From NCBI GenBank assembly GCA_036558305.1, contig DATBFX010000062.1, positions 1 through 13,804 of the forward strand: DNA of 13,804 nt, read 5' to 3'. Shown piece by piece: positions 1-7,562 of the stretch. This DNA is from DATBFX01 sp036558305. Lineage in GTDB: Bacteria > Chloroflexota > Chloroflexia > Thermomicrobiales > UBA6265. Positions within the stretch are counted from its first letter, which is position 1. Each line of letters starts with the position of its first letter. Under the pieces are notes generated by a model. It was not told where the DNA came from and did not search any database. It saw only the letters and a list, made by a program, of their open reading frames with translations. A program made the position numbers and the translations under genes.

Positions 1-1
1 C

Positions 2-181
2 CGCGGCTCCAACGTGCTCGACCGCTTCGCCGGGACCGGACTCGGTCTCTCCGGCGTCCGCCGGATCGTCGTCCAGCACGGCGGCGACGTCACCATCGCC
101 AGCGCCGAAGGCGTCGGCACCACCGTCACCGTCGCCCTCCCGCTGGAGTCTGGGGCGATGGACGAGCACGAGGAGGCCTGA
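2..181 (+). CDS. Sensor histidine kinase, C-terminal ATPase fragment (5' partial)
   Basis: Only the last 59 residues and the stop lie in the window; the rest is beyond the left edge. They form the end of a HATPase_c domain: a G2-box motif GTGLGLSGVRRIV at residues 11-23, followed by HGGDVTIAS and GVGTTVTVALPL, the usual final strands of a two-component sensor kinase. The kinase would autophosphorylate a histidine (not in the window) and pass the phosphate to a response regulator. The reading is open from base 2 and stops at TGA 179-181, with a short acidic tail (DEHEEA). It converges with the next gene, leaving only 12 bases between the stops, with no obvious terminator. Its GC-rich codons look like those of the right side of the window, so it is probably host backbone flanking the NTPase/HEPN-like pair. 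The fold is clear; the signal sensed is unknown. Confidence 0.85.
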   Translation, partial: RGSNVLDRFAGTGLGLSGVRRIVVQHGGDVTIASAEGVGTTVTVALPLESGAMDEHEEA

Positions 182-193
182 AATGACAGGGCA

Positions 194-1378
194 CTACCAC
201 CCAAGACCCGCCGGCACGATTTCGTCTTCGAGGAGCGACTCGGGCCTCAGGGGTTGAAGATGCGCAAGGCGATCCCGGACATCCTTGAGGTGCCTCACAA
301 GTCGCCGAGTCTCGTCCCCGAGATCGACGTGGAGGTATTCGAGTTGGTGGTAGATGTGGCCGATTTCGAGATCGCTCGCATTGACGATCGGCTCTCGGCG
401 GCCGTCGCCCGGATAGTGTGGAAGCTTGAACGCGCGTCCGAATCGCTCGATGATGGCGCGCCGTCGCTCCTCGACGTACGGAAGGACCACACCGACCTCG
501 GCACACCATAGGCGTCGTTCGAGTTCGCCCGTCGGATCACCGAAGTCCGTGCCAACCAGGGCCGCCGAATGGATCATCGGCCGGCCCTCGACCTTCTGTA
601 CGATCCCATCGCTCCAGCCATCCGGGTCCAGATCGGCTGACACCGCGTGCGACCCGTTCCACGGCTCCCAACCCCGCTCGAGCGCCACGGCACGAAGCTC
701 GGCCGCGGGCTTGAGGAGCGACCGCACTCCGCCATCGGCCAGGCGCTCCGCGGTACCCGGGTCCCAGATCGCGATGTGCGCGATCGTCGCCGTCGCCACC
801 CTGCGGTGGAGAGGCGGCAACGGTCGGTCCCGCAGCAGATCGGCGGCAAAGAGCGTCATGTCGAGCGGCTCGACGTGACCGTCCCAGTGCCGATGGGCCA
901 GGCACGTATCGGCCGCGGGCGGCTTCGTCGCGACCGCGCCGACGAGAACGGCGCAGACCAACGGCCGATCTGCCAGTTCGCTGGCACGGCACGCATGGGC
1001 GTATTCCGTTAGGAATTCTGTCCACTCGGATCGCTGAGGAGGACCGAGTTCGTCGATTCCCGTGAGCCAAACGAGTCGTCCCGCGAATGACGGTTCACGC
1101 ACGAGCGATCCGGCATTGCGGATCGCGGCCGGATTTCCGTGGTGTGGCGAGACGCACTGGGCGTAGAGTTGGGCCACGGGAGGCAGGCGATGGCGCGGAT
1201 CGACGTCGACGTGTTGCCAGGTCCAACCATCGCCCAACTCCCGCCGAACCGCGACAGACAGCCCGTCAGGCGTGTGGTGGGGCAGACAGACGGCGATATT
1301 CATCCCATCGCGCGCGTCGCGGGCGATGGCCTCGACGAAGCGACGAGGACCTGGGAGATCCCACCAGGAGAGCGACAC
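194..1378 (-). CDS. P-loop-less NTPase-like protein with C-terminal HEPN-like domain
   Basis: A 394-aa protein in two parts. Residues 1-285 begin VSLSWWDLPGPRRF and read like a degenerate AAA/STAND module: where a Walker A loop would be there is NIAVCLPHHTPDGL (27-40), with no GK[ST], while a Walker B-like strand LVWLTGIDEL survives (102-111). Residues about 289-380 are helical (WCAEVGVVLPYVEERRR, SDLEIGHIYHQLEYL) and end in DVRDRLAHLQPL. RDRLAH (368-373) fits the R-x4-H catalytic motif of HEPN RNases such as the Swt1-type group. GTG at 1376-1378 was chosen as start because GGAG lies 6 bases upstream and it lies just past the stop of the upstream gene (1395), giving a tight operon; the frame stays open upstream to 1510, but that would overlap the larger gene. 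By inference it is the effector or adaptor of the adjacent NTPase: nucleotide binding is probably lost, RNase activity possible but unproven. Alternative: the HEPN fold is purely structural. Confidence 0.75.
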   Translation of the reverse strand: MSLSWWDLPGPRRFVEAIARDARDGMNIAVCLPHHTPDGLSVAVRRELGDGWTWQHVDVDPRHRLPPVAQLYAQCVSPHHGNPAAIRNAGSLVREPSFAGRLVWLTGIDELGPPQRSEWTEFLTEYAHACRASELADRPLVCAVLVGAVATKPPAADTCLAHRHWDGHVEPLDMTLFAADLLRDRPLPPLHRRVATATIAHIAIWDPGTAERLADGGVRSLLKPAAELRAVALERGWEPWNGSHAVSADLDPDGWSDGIVQKVEGRPMIHSAALVGTDFGDPTGELERRLWCAEVGVVLPYVEERRRAIIERFGRAFKLPHYPGDGRREPIVNASDLEIGHIYHQLEYLHVDLGDETRRLVRHLKDVRDRLAHLQPLRPESLLEDEIVPAGLGW

Positions 1379-1394
1379 GGCCGGCTCCGTTTGG

Positions 1395-4300
1395 CTAGGG
1401 CGAGAAGTGCTGGAAGACCCGCGCGACCACTTCGTCGACGTGCCAGCACGCGCCCCCGACCGGTTTGGCGATCCCCAAGCGGTCCGCCCAGCGCAACGTG
1501 TGGCGGACACGATCGGGCGAGACTTCGCCTTCGACCAGACCGATGAGGTCGTCTTCGGTGATGTCGTCGCCGATCATGGCCAGATCGCGAAGCACCCGGC
1601 GCGGCGTCGGTTGGTCGAGCCCGAATGCCCTGGCCAACCGATCGACCTCCGCGGGATCGTCGAAGAGCGCCCTGACCTCGTCCAGACTGCTGTCCCAGTG
1701 GCGTCGACTCTCCGCAACCCCCCGATAGAGCCGGTCGAGCAGGATCGGCCAATTGCCGGTGACCTGGGTGATCTCCTTGCGTCGTGTCGGATCGCTCGGG
1801 CCAAAGTTCGCGTCTTCAAGCCAATGGCGCAGTGCTGCATCGTCCCACGGACGCAATTCCGTCGAAACGCACTCGGCCTCCACGAGGCGATCAAGCGGCG
1901 ACGTCAGGGCACCATCCAGGAGCTTCCAGGTGACCTCTGGATCGGCGAGGAAGACGACGCGGACGAACGACACCTGCGACGTGAAGCGATTCACGAGCGC
2001 CATCGCTTCCTCGACCCAGGACTCAGTCCATCGCGTGGCGTGGGTGACGAGGACGACGGTTGTGCCGATCCTGTCCCGCCTGCCGAGTTCGAGTTCTCGC
2101 AGGCGACGGGCAAACTGCGACCGGTCGGTCACGCCGTCGATCGGCTCGAACAACGACGACTCGACCGCCGATCGCAGGAATGGTTCGACGTCGTCGAGTC
2201 CGGCGGCACGGCAGCCGAACACGAGGCCGACTCCATGCGCACGCGTCCGAAGCGTCGACTCTTGATCGGCCGTCAGCGGACTGCGGCGCGCGCGGTCGAC
2301 GTCCCCCGAGTTCCGGTAAGCTGCGCGGAAGGTGCCCGGCTCGTAGCCGACCGGAGCTTCGCGATCGGCACCGGCTTCCAACTCCCGTTCGATTTCCCGC
2401 GTCGTGCCGAGCAGGGCAACCACGTTCGCGCTGCGGAGCGCGTACCGATCCGGCGTCACCTGTCGCAGGATGCCGAGCCCGACCATCTCGTCGAGCAACT
2501 CACGAAAGACGTGCGGCGCCGTCGCCTCGCGGAACCCCTGGGGCCACCAGGTCAGCGCTTCTTCCCGAATCCAGTCGGTCGAGAAGCCGTGGAGCGCACC
2601 GTGCCCGGCGTGTCCGACCGAGGCCGACCACTCGAGCGCGATCGCGAAGGCGATGACCCGGTATCGCGGATCGAGGTCCAGCGTCCACAGGAACCGATCC
2701 CGGATCGCCTTTCGGAGTTCGTCGTCCTGGTACGCCGCGTCGACGTGTTCGCGCGTCAAGACGTACGGCGGGGTCGCGGTGCGGTCGAACGAGGTGACGT
2801 TGGGAGCGCTGACCCTGCGCAGCAGGTGGCTACAGTAGAGTTGGATCAGACTCGGATAGTAGTTGGTGCGCGAGAGGATGCGCGTGACCAGATCGGGCGT
2901 CTCGAAGCGGTATCCGAGTGCCTCAAACGACTGCTCGATGAGTGCGCGGGCCTCCCGCCACTCGCCATTCTCCAGCAATGGTCCGATGCGCACGGGTGTG
3001 CCGTAGTGGGCCAGCGGCTGGTTCTCTTGGCGGGCGGTACGCTGAACGTTGTGGAGCCCGGCGAAGACGACCTTGAACCGACGGTTGGTCTGATCCATGA
3101 GCCCCTTGATCCGGGCAACCCGCCGAAAGCCCTCGGCGCCGTCGGATTCAAGGAATCTGTCCGATTCGTCAAGCAAAAGCAAAATCCGGCGGCTGGTGTC
3201 GGCTTCGAGCCAGCCCATGATCGCCGCCAGCAGCCGGTCGGGGACATTGAGCGTCGTCCGGAGCACGCCATGACGCTTTAGGTGAAGGGCGATCAAGCGC
3301 CAGAAATCGTCGATCGAACGATCGAACCCGATACCCTCGACCTTGAGGTCAAGCCAGACCGCGATCCGACCGGCCGCGGGCTCGTCGAAGGAGCGGGCGA
3401 CGTCGCGCAACAGGGCCGTTTTGCCCAGTTGCCGCCCCCCATAGATGAAACAGGATCCCATCGGGTCCTCGATTGAGCGCCGTTCGGCCGCGCGGCCATG
3501 GAAGACCTCGGGCGGCACTAGGCTGGCCGTGGTGATGTACGGGTTGAGCGTGGTGAACGGCAGCGCACACGCGAAGAACGTCGCCAAGCGCCGCTCTCCC
3601 ACGGTCGCGAGGTAACGCATCAAGGCATCATCGAGGACCAGCGCCGTTCGACCGGACTGGCGGCAACTGTGGGCCAGGTCGCGTCGCCGTTTTGCGTTCA
3701 TCACCCCCTGGTAAAAGACGATCACCGGCGCCCCCCGGCCCGTGTCGCCGACCTGACTCAGCAACTCGTCCTCGTACGGCGAGTGTTTGACACTCAGGAC
3801 GCGATACCGACCCAGCGCCGAGGAACCGTACTGATAGACCGGACACCGATCGCGATCACCGATCGAGTCGGTGATGACGTCGAACCATGGCGACGCCCCT
3901 TGCCGCCAAGTTGCCCGCGGATTGCCGAAACCTACGCCCTTGAGGATGGTCTCGACATCCCCGGGGCGGAACGCCCCGTTGCGCTTGGCGAGTGTCCAGG
4001 CCGACATCGCCGGTGCCGCATCATCGACGATACGCGCCGCTGCCGGACCCCGCGGCGCGTCCAGTCCACCCCGCGCGGCCCCGCCGGGGTCGGCGAGCTG
4101 GCGAACGATGTCGTCGAGGCGGACGGCGAAGAAGTCGCGGAAGCGGTCCACCTCGCTCTTCTGTTCCGGCAGACCGTGGTCGGCCAGGACCATGTCGACG
4201 TACTCGGTGGCGGTCGGCGCGTCGCCAGCGGCGAGGACGGCGAGGATGCGCTGCTCGGCGCCGGGCAGCTTGGCGAGCCGCTCCCGAACTGCGTCCATCT

Positions 4301-7136
4301 CGAGTCGTGCCTGGACGCCGGCGGTCGCGGCCTGCTGGCGCGACCTGAGCTCCTCCCGGATGGAGTCCAGTCTGGCATGCTCGCCGCGGAAACTGACGGC
4401 GTCCGCCGCCGCCGTCTTGACTTCCGCGATCGTATCTACGTAATCCGAACGCCGCTCGTCGTCGACCAAGCCGAGGAGGACCGCCCCTTCGACCTGCTCG
4501 GCCGCGCGATCCGCGTCGTTGACGAGGGCTTGGCGGCAGTCGCGAAGCGCCCTCGCACGTGATTGCCGCAGTTGCTCGATCCTCACGCCATCGGCAGCCG
4601 CAGGCATTGCCTCGAGGTACTCGATGATGCGTTCGGTTGCCTGGTGGTTGCGAACCTCGGACTGATCCCGGAAGGCCGTTGTCCAACTGCCGTCGTCCGC
4701 GGCGACGATCGCCACGACCGACGTCAGCACCTGTTCGGCCGTTTCCTGCGGCTCCCAGACGCCGTCCAGAACGAGCGACGATGTCCTCAGCAGATCGGCG
4801 TGAATTAGGTGGCGGGCCGCCGGTTCTTCGGCAGCCAAGGGGGAGTTGGGATCGAAGAGCGCGGCAATGTCCTGGACGGCACGTTCGCAGGCCGCGATCG
4901 CGGCCAACCCCAGGGCCGGTGCCGCTTCCGCTGCCTGTTCCAGTTCGGTCCTAGCGCACGCCAACTCCTCCAGCACCTGTTGGTGATGAGCGAGGACGCG
5001 GACCCGCACCAACTCCGCCTGCGATTCGTGAAATCCACGCTCCCGATCGGGTCGCACTTCTTGCAAGGCAATCCAGCGCCGAACAAAGTCGAGCGCTTTG
5101 TTCCAGTTGCGGTGCAATTGCTCCAGCGCATCGGCGACGATCTTCTCGCCGCTCCCCCGTTTGTTGACCCGTCGATCCGTTTCGTGGACAAGCCGATCGA
5201 ACTCGTCACGATCGGCCAGGTCTTTGAGCTCGGTCTGGATCACCGCGACATTGTCGGCGGTCCCGTCGAGGATCGACTTCCTGAGATACGCGGAGAGGAA
5301 GCCGCCGGGAAGGGTCCATCGCCTCCAAACGTCCGACGCGGCGGCGAAGGCGGTCCTCATGGTCGGCGCCCTGACCAACCATTCTTCGACTTCTCGCCGT
5401 AGCCCGTCGAGTTCGCCCTGCCAACCGGCCTGATCTTTCACCGTCTTCAACGCCTGCGCGTCGAGCGGCTGCCCTTTAAGGGCATACTCGCCAATCTCGT
5501 GGATGTAGGCAGCCAGTTCGGCGAAGCCGTCTTTGAGCTGAATTCTGCTGAGCACCGCCCCGGCTCCGGTGTTCGGCGCCAGGAGCGCCGGTCGGAGGGC
5601 AGCCGCTGCAAGGAGGAGATTGGCCGTTCGCTGCCAGGACGGATCGTCTGCGTCCGCAATATCGCCATCGAATCTCGCGAAGTCTGCCCGAAGGAGTGCA
5701 GCAAGTTCGCCGCCTTCATAGCGAACGCCTCCGGAGAGTGCGAGGGCGTGGATCGCCCAGGCAGGCGGGAACGGCGCCAACTCGGGGAACGCCCGCTCGC
5801 AACCGACGGTGAGGTGGTAGGCAAGCCCGAGTCGGCCATCAAGCAAGAGCCGCCCGAGCAAATCTGTGTAGATCTCGGCTGTGGCTGTGCCCGCCAGGAA
5901 CTGCCTCGCGATTTCGCGAGCGGCACCATTCGGACTGTGGGTCGTCTTCGCGTCCTCCACCGGTGCGGAAACGCGCTCTCGTGCCGATACCTCAGGCGCC
6001 GACTCGTCGCGCGTCGTCACGACGACTTTGTGCGAGGCCGCGGTATCCAACCCTTCGTCAGGAGGAGAAACCGCCCCCTCCGCGCCCATCTCGCCGACTG
6101 AAGCATCGGCTTCGAATCGGGCAGCCGTGACCTGTTCGACCGGAACGGCACCGGCAGATTCGGTTCGTGCCACCGGCTCCGCAACTTCACCCTCGCCAGA
6201 CCTGGCCGCGAATTGCTCGGCAGTTAACGGCTCAGGAATTGGCTCGGTACATTCGACCTCTGTCGCCCGTTCGTCCAGGGCAGATGCCGCAGGTTCAGCA
6301 AACGTGAGACCGGTCTCTTCTCCGCCCAACGCCCCGACGGGTTCCGGTCTCGCTGCCATCTCTTCGGACCCCGAAACGTCCGCGGTGTTGTCGTCGTCTC
6401 CCCCGCAGCGCTGCGCCGAAACATGCTCCCCACTCACGCCACGGGCCGCAACCCGGACAGGCTGGTCTTCAACGCGAACCCTCAGCCGCTCACGGACCGC
6501 GGCAACGGCGAGCGGTTTGCCCCAGGCGTGTGCAACCGCATCGAAAGAAGCCTCCGCCTCCTCGTCAGTGATGCTCTTGGCGTGTTCGACCAACGCGAGC
6601 AATCGAGCGAAGGGATCGGTTCCGATCGCGAGCGCCGTTGCCCTCTCCTTGATCTCGTCCCAGGGTTGCAGTTCGATTGCACGTCTGTACCGCCTCGCCT
6701 CGCCGTGACACTCCACAAGGGGTGCGAAATCGGGGACGTCCGAGTGAACGACGTTGAGCACCCGTTCGAGAACTTCGACGGCGGCTGAACACACGCGAGC
6801 CGCTTCGCCAATTCGGGCAATCGCGGCCCTCAGGTCGTCGATGGCGACATCGCCCACCAGAATCGCTTCGTTGTCCAAGATTGCAGGCTCGCGGGGAGAT
6901 AACAACTTGCGCACATGCCCCGTGACCGCGTCAAATCTCTCACGGGCGTCGATCATGGCTTCGATCGCGGCCGATGACGGGGGCCTTCCTTCCTCGAGTC
7001 GCGCTGCGACATCCCGGAGCCGCTCGCGAATGTCGGCAAGCAGCGCTACTAACCCCTCGACCATCTGCTCGGCTGCTGCGTATTCGTCGTCCTGCTTCGG
7101 GGATTCAGTTAGCGCGATCAAAGACGCGTCGACCAT
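1395..7136 (-). CDS. Giant STAND-like P-loop NTPase, multidomain (1913 aa)
   Basis: Domains in order: helical coiled-coil-like N-terminus (1-225); acidic Ala/Glu/Pro/Val-rich, probably disordered linker (about 230-405); long helical, repeat-like region (405-1015); a small alpha/beta segment (about 1060-1190; RYRVLSVKHSP, APVIVFYQG, TALVLDDALMRYL); then an NTPase core. The core opens with VPPEVFHGRAAER (1207-1219), has Walker A GGRQLGKT (1233-1240), Walker B ILLLLDESDRF (1318-1328), a sensor-like FAGLHN (1358-1363) and YYPSLIQLY (1426-1434) where STAND/ATPase_2 proteins carry GxP. A winged-helix-like part (about 1490-1575) follows. Residues 1615-1913 look like a second NTPase module without a P-loop (TTVVLVTHATRW, LRPWDDAALRHWL, TGNWPILL) and a final helical domain. 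ATG 7134-7136 has AGAGGG about 8 bases upstream. It is transcribed with the HEPN-like gene downstream. This layout is typical of conflict-system sensors that bind ATP and assemble on a trigger; the trigger is unknown. I do not recognise a named family. Base composition looks lower in GC than the genes at right. Confidence 0.85.
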   Translation of the reverse strand: MVDASLIALTESPKQDDEYAAAEQMVEGLVALLADIRERLRDVAARLEEGRPPSSAAIEAMIDARERFDAVTGHVRKLLSPREPAILDNEAILVGDVAIDDLRAAIARIGEAARVCSAAVEVLERVLNVVHSDVPDFAPLVECHGEARRYRRAIELQPWDEIKERATALAIGTDPFARLLALVEHAKSITDEEAEASFDAVAHAWGKPLAVAAVRERLRVRVEDQPVRVAARGVSGEHVSAQRCGGDDDNTADVSGSEEMAARPEPVGALGGEETGLTFAEPAASALDERATEVECTEPIPEPLTAEQFAARSGEGEVAEPVARTESAGAVPVEQVTAARFEADASVGEMGAEGAVSPPDEGLDTAASHKVVVTTRDESAPEVSARERVSAPVEDAKTTHSPNGAAREIARQFLAGTATAEIYTDLLGRLLLDGRLGLAYHLTVGCERAFPELAPFPPAWAIHALALSGGVRYEGGELAALLRADFARFDGDIADADDPSWQRTANLLLAAAALRPALLAPNTGAGAVLSRIQLKDGFAELAAYIHEIGEYALKGQPLDAQALKTVKDQAGWQGELDGLRREVEEWLVRAPTMRTAFAAASDVWRRWTLPGGFLSAYLRKSILDGTADNVAVIQTELKDLADRDEFDRLVHETDRRVNKRGSGEKIVADALEQLHRNWNKALDFVRRWIALQEVRPDRERGFHESQAELVRVRVLAHHQQVLEELACARTELEQAAEAAPALGLAAIAACERAVQDIAALFDPNSPLAAEEPAARHLIHADLLRTSSLVLDGVWEPQETAEQVLTSVVAIVAADDGSWTTAFRDQSEVRNHQATERIIEYLEAMPAAADGVRIEQLRQSRARALRDCRQALVNDADRAAEQVEGAVLLGLVDDERRSDYVDTIAEVKTAAADAVSFRGEHARLDSIREELRSRQQAATAGVQARLEMDAVRERLAKLPGAEQRILAVLAAGDAPTATEYVDMVLADHGLPEQKSEVDRFRDFFAVRLDDIVRQLADPGGAARGGLDAPRGPAAARIVDDAAPAMSAWTLAKRNGAFRPGDVETILKGVGFGNPRATWRQGASPWFDVITDSIGDRDRCPVYQYGSSALGRYRVLSVKHSPYEDELLSQVGDTGRGAPVIVFYQGVMNAKRRRDLAHSCRQSGRTALVLDDALMRYLATVGERRLATFFACALPFTTLNPYITTASLVPPEVFHGRAAERRSIEDPMGSCFIYGGRQLGKTALLRDVARSFDEPAAGRIAVWLDLKVEGIGFDRSIDDFWRLIALHLKRHGVLRTTLNVPDRLLAAIMGWLEADTSRRILLLLDESDRFLESDGAEGFRRVARIKGLMDQTNRRFKVVFAGLHNVQRTARQENQPLAHYGTPVRIGPLLENGEWREARALIEQSFEALGYRFETPDLVTRILSRTNYYPSLIQLYCSHLLRRVSAPNVTSFDRTATPPYVLTREHVDAAYQDDELRKAIRDRFLWTLDLDPRYRVIAFAIALEWSASVGHAGHGALHGFSTDWIREEALTWWPQGFREATAPHVFRELLDEMVGLGILRQVTPDRYALRSANVVALLGTTREIERELEAGADREAPVGYEPGTFRAAYRNSGDVDRARRSPLTADQESTLRTRAHGVGLVFGCRAAGLDDVEPFLRSAVESSLFEPIDGVTDRSQFARRLRELELGRRDRIGTTVVLVTHATRWTESWVEEAMALVNRFTSQVSFVRVVFLADPEVTWKLLDGALTSPLDRLVEAECVSTELRPWDDAALRHWLEDANFGPSDPTRRKEITQVTGNWPILLDRLYRGVAESRRHWDSSLDEVRALFDDPAEVDRLARAFGLDQPTPRRVLRDLAMIGDDITEDDLIGLVEGEVSPDRVRHTLRWADRLGIAKPVGGACWHVDEVVARVFQHFSP

Positions 7137-7160
7137 GATTCCAGCCCTCTCAAGTGCATA

Positions 7161-7346
7161 TCAGCCCAGCGATCGGCCCCGATGCAGCTTTACCAATCGG
7201 TGGTCCTCCCATCGCAGGCGGACCAAACGATGTCTCGCCAGCAATCGTGCCACGCGATTGCCTACTCGCCGGAGGATTGGCGCGGGCCCATGGGCTCGGG
7301 TTATCGCCACGGGTGGTCGCCCATGGTCACGCCACCATTCGTCCAC
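7161..7346 (-). CDS. Possible small basic leader ORF upstream of the NTPase gene
   Basis: A 61-aa reading frame, start GTG 7344-7346, ending 24 bases before the NTPase start. It is very basic (RRVGNRVARLLARHRLVRLRW) with some amphipathic character and no recognisable family. The start would lie about 5 bases after the transcription start predicted from the minus-strand promoter, so it would be nearly leaderless; there is no Shine-Dalgarno site. It uses several codons rare in GC-rich genomes (many CGA, plus ATA and AGA). It could be a real small gene of the NTPase/HEPN-like operon, a regulatory leader peptide, or chance in a 215-base untranslated leader. I lean slightly to chance. Confidence 0.25.
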   Translation of the reverse strand: MDEWWRDHGRPPVAITRAHGPAPILRRVGNRVARLLARHRLVRLRWEDHRLVKLHRGRSLG

Positions 7347-7357
7347 GATGCTTCACC

Positions 7358-7386
7358 AGTTTACTCGCAGGTGACGCCGCTGTCAC
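7358..7386 (-). promoter_or_regulatory. Predicted sigma70-type promoter of the NTPase/HEPN-like operon
   Basis: Read on the minus strand: -35 GTGACA (plus-strand 7381-7386; 5 of 6 to TTGACA), spacer of 17, -10 TAAACT (7358-7363; 4 of 6 to TATAAT). It points into the NTPase gene, whose ATG lies about 215 bases downstream, which implies a long leader. Found by eye; no experimental support. Confidence 0.45.
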
Positions 7387-7491
7387 GCGAATGCCCGCAT
7401 GAATGAGCCAGGAAGCTGGCGTTCTGACCATATTTGGCGCATTCGGCTCTCGATAAACGGGACCCATCTCCCATGGCCGTTCGGCGAGCAC

Positions 7492-7521
7492 TTGACAGCA
7501 ACAGAGACCAGACTGTTCTAT
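7492..7521 (+). promoter_or_regulatory. Predicted promoter of the PQQ propeller gene
   Basis: A perfect consensus -35 TTGACA (7492-7497) with a weak -10 TTCTAT (7516-7521) after an 18-base spacer. The expected transcription start near 7528 leaves a leader of about 35 bases before the TTG start at 7563. The -10 box matches only 3 of 6 positions, so the promoter may be weak or activator-dependent. Confidence 0.5.
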
Positions 7522-7562
7522 TGCGCCTGTCTGTTGGCGCGGAAACGATGAGGAGGTCCGCG

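Larger units (their letters stand above)
7137..7562. other. Divergent intergenic region between NTPase operon and propeller gene
   Basis: This 426-base gap holds both divergent promoters described separately, a possible 61-codon ORF on the minus strand, and a 10-base perfect palindrome GCCCATGGGC at 7286-7295 followed by a second CCCATGG at 7319-7325, which might bind a dimeric regulator. Plus-strand frames upstream of 7563 are open but look non-coding: they lack ribosome binding sites and match no family. I see no mobile-element end, tRNA or attachment site here, although this is the right-hand junction of the presumed island. Confidence 0.5.

Noticed and set aside
1272..3281. A 669-codon open frame on the plus strand opposite the NTPase gene
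   Set aside because: It is antisense to a gene with clear Walker motifs, has no ribosome binding site, and its product has no family features. Long antisense frames are common in GC-rich genes.
194..7136. BREX/Pgl or another named defence system
   Set aside because: No PglZ-type alkaline phosphatase, methyltransferase, Lon-like or helicase gene in the window, and the NTPase layout differs from BrxC/PglY.
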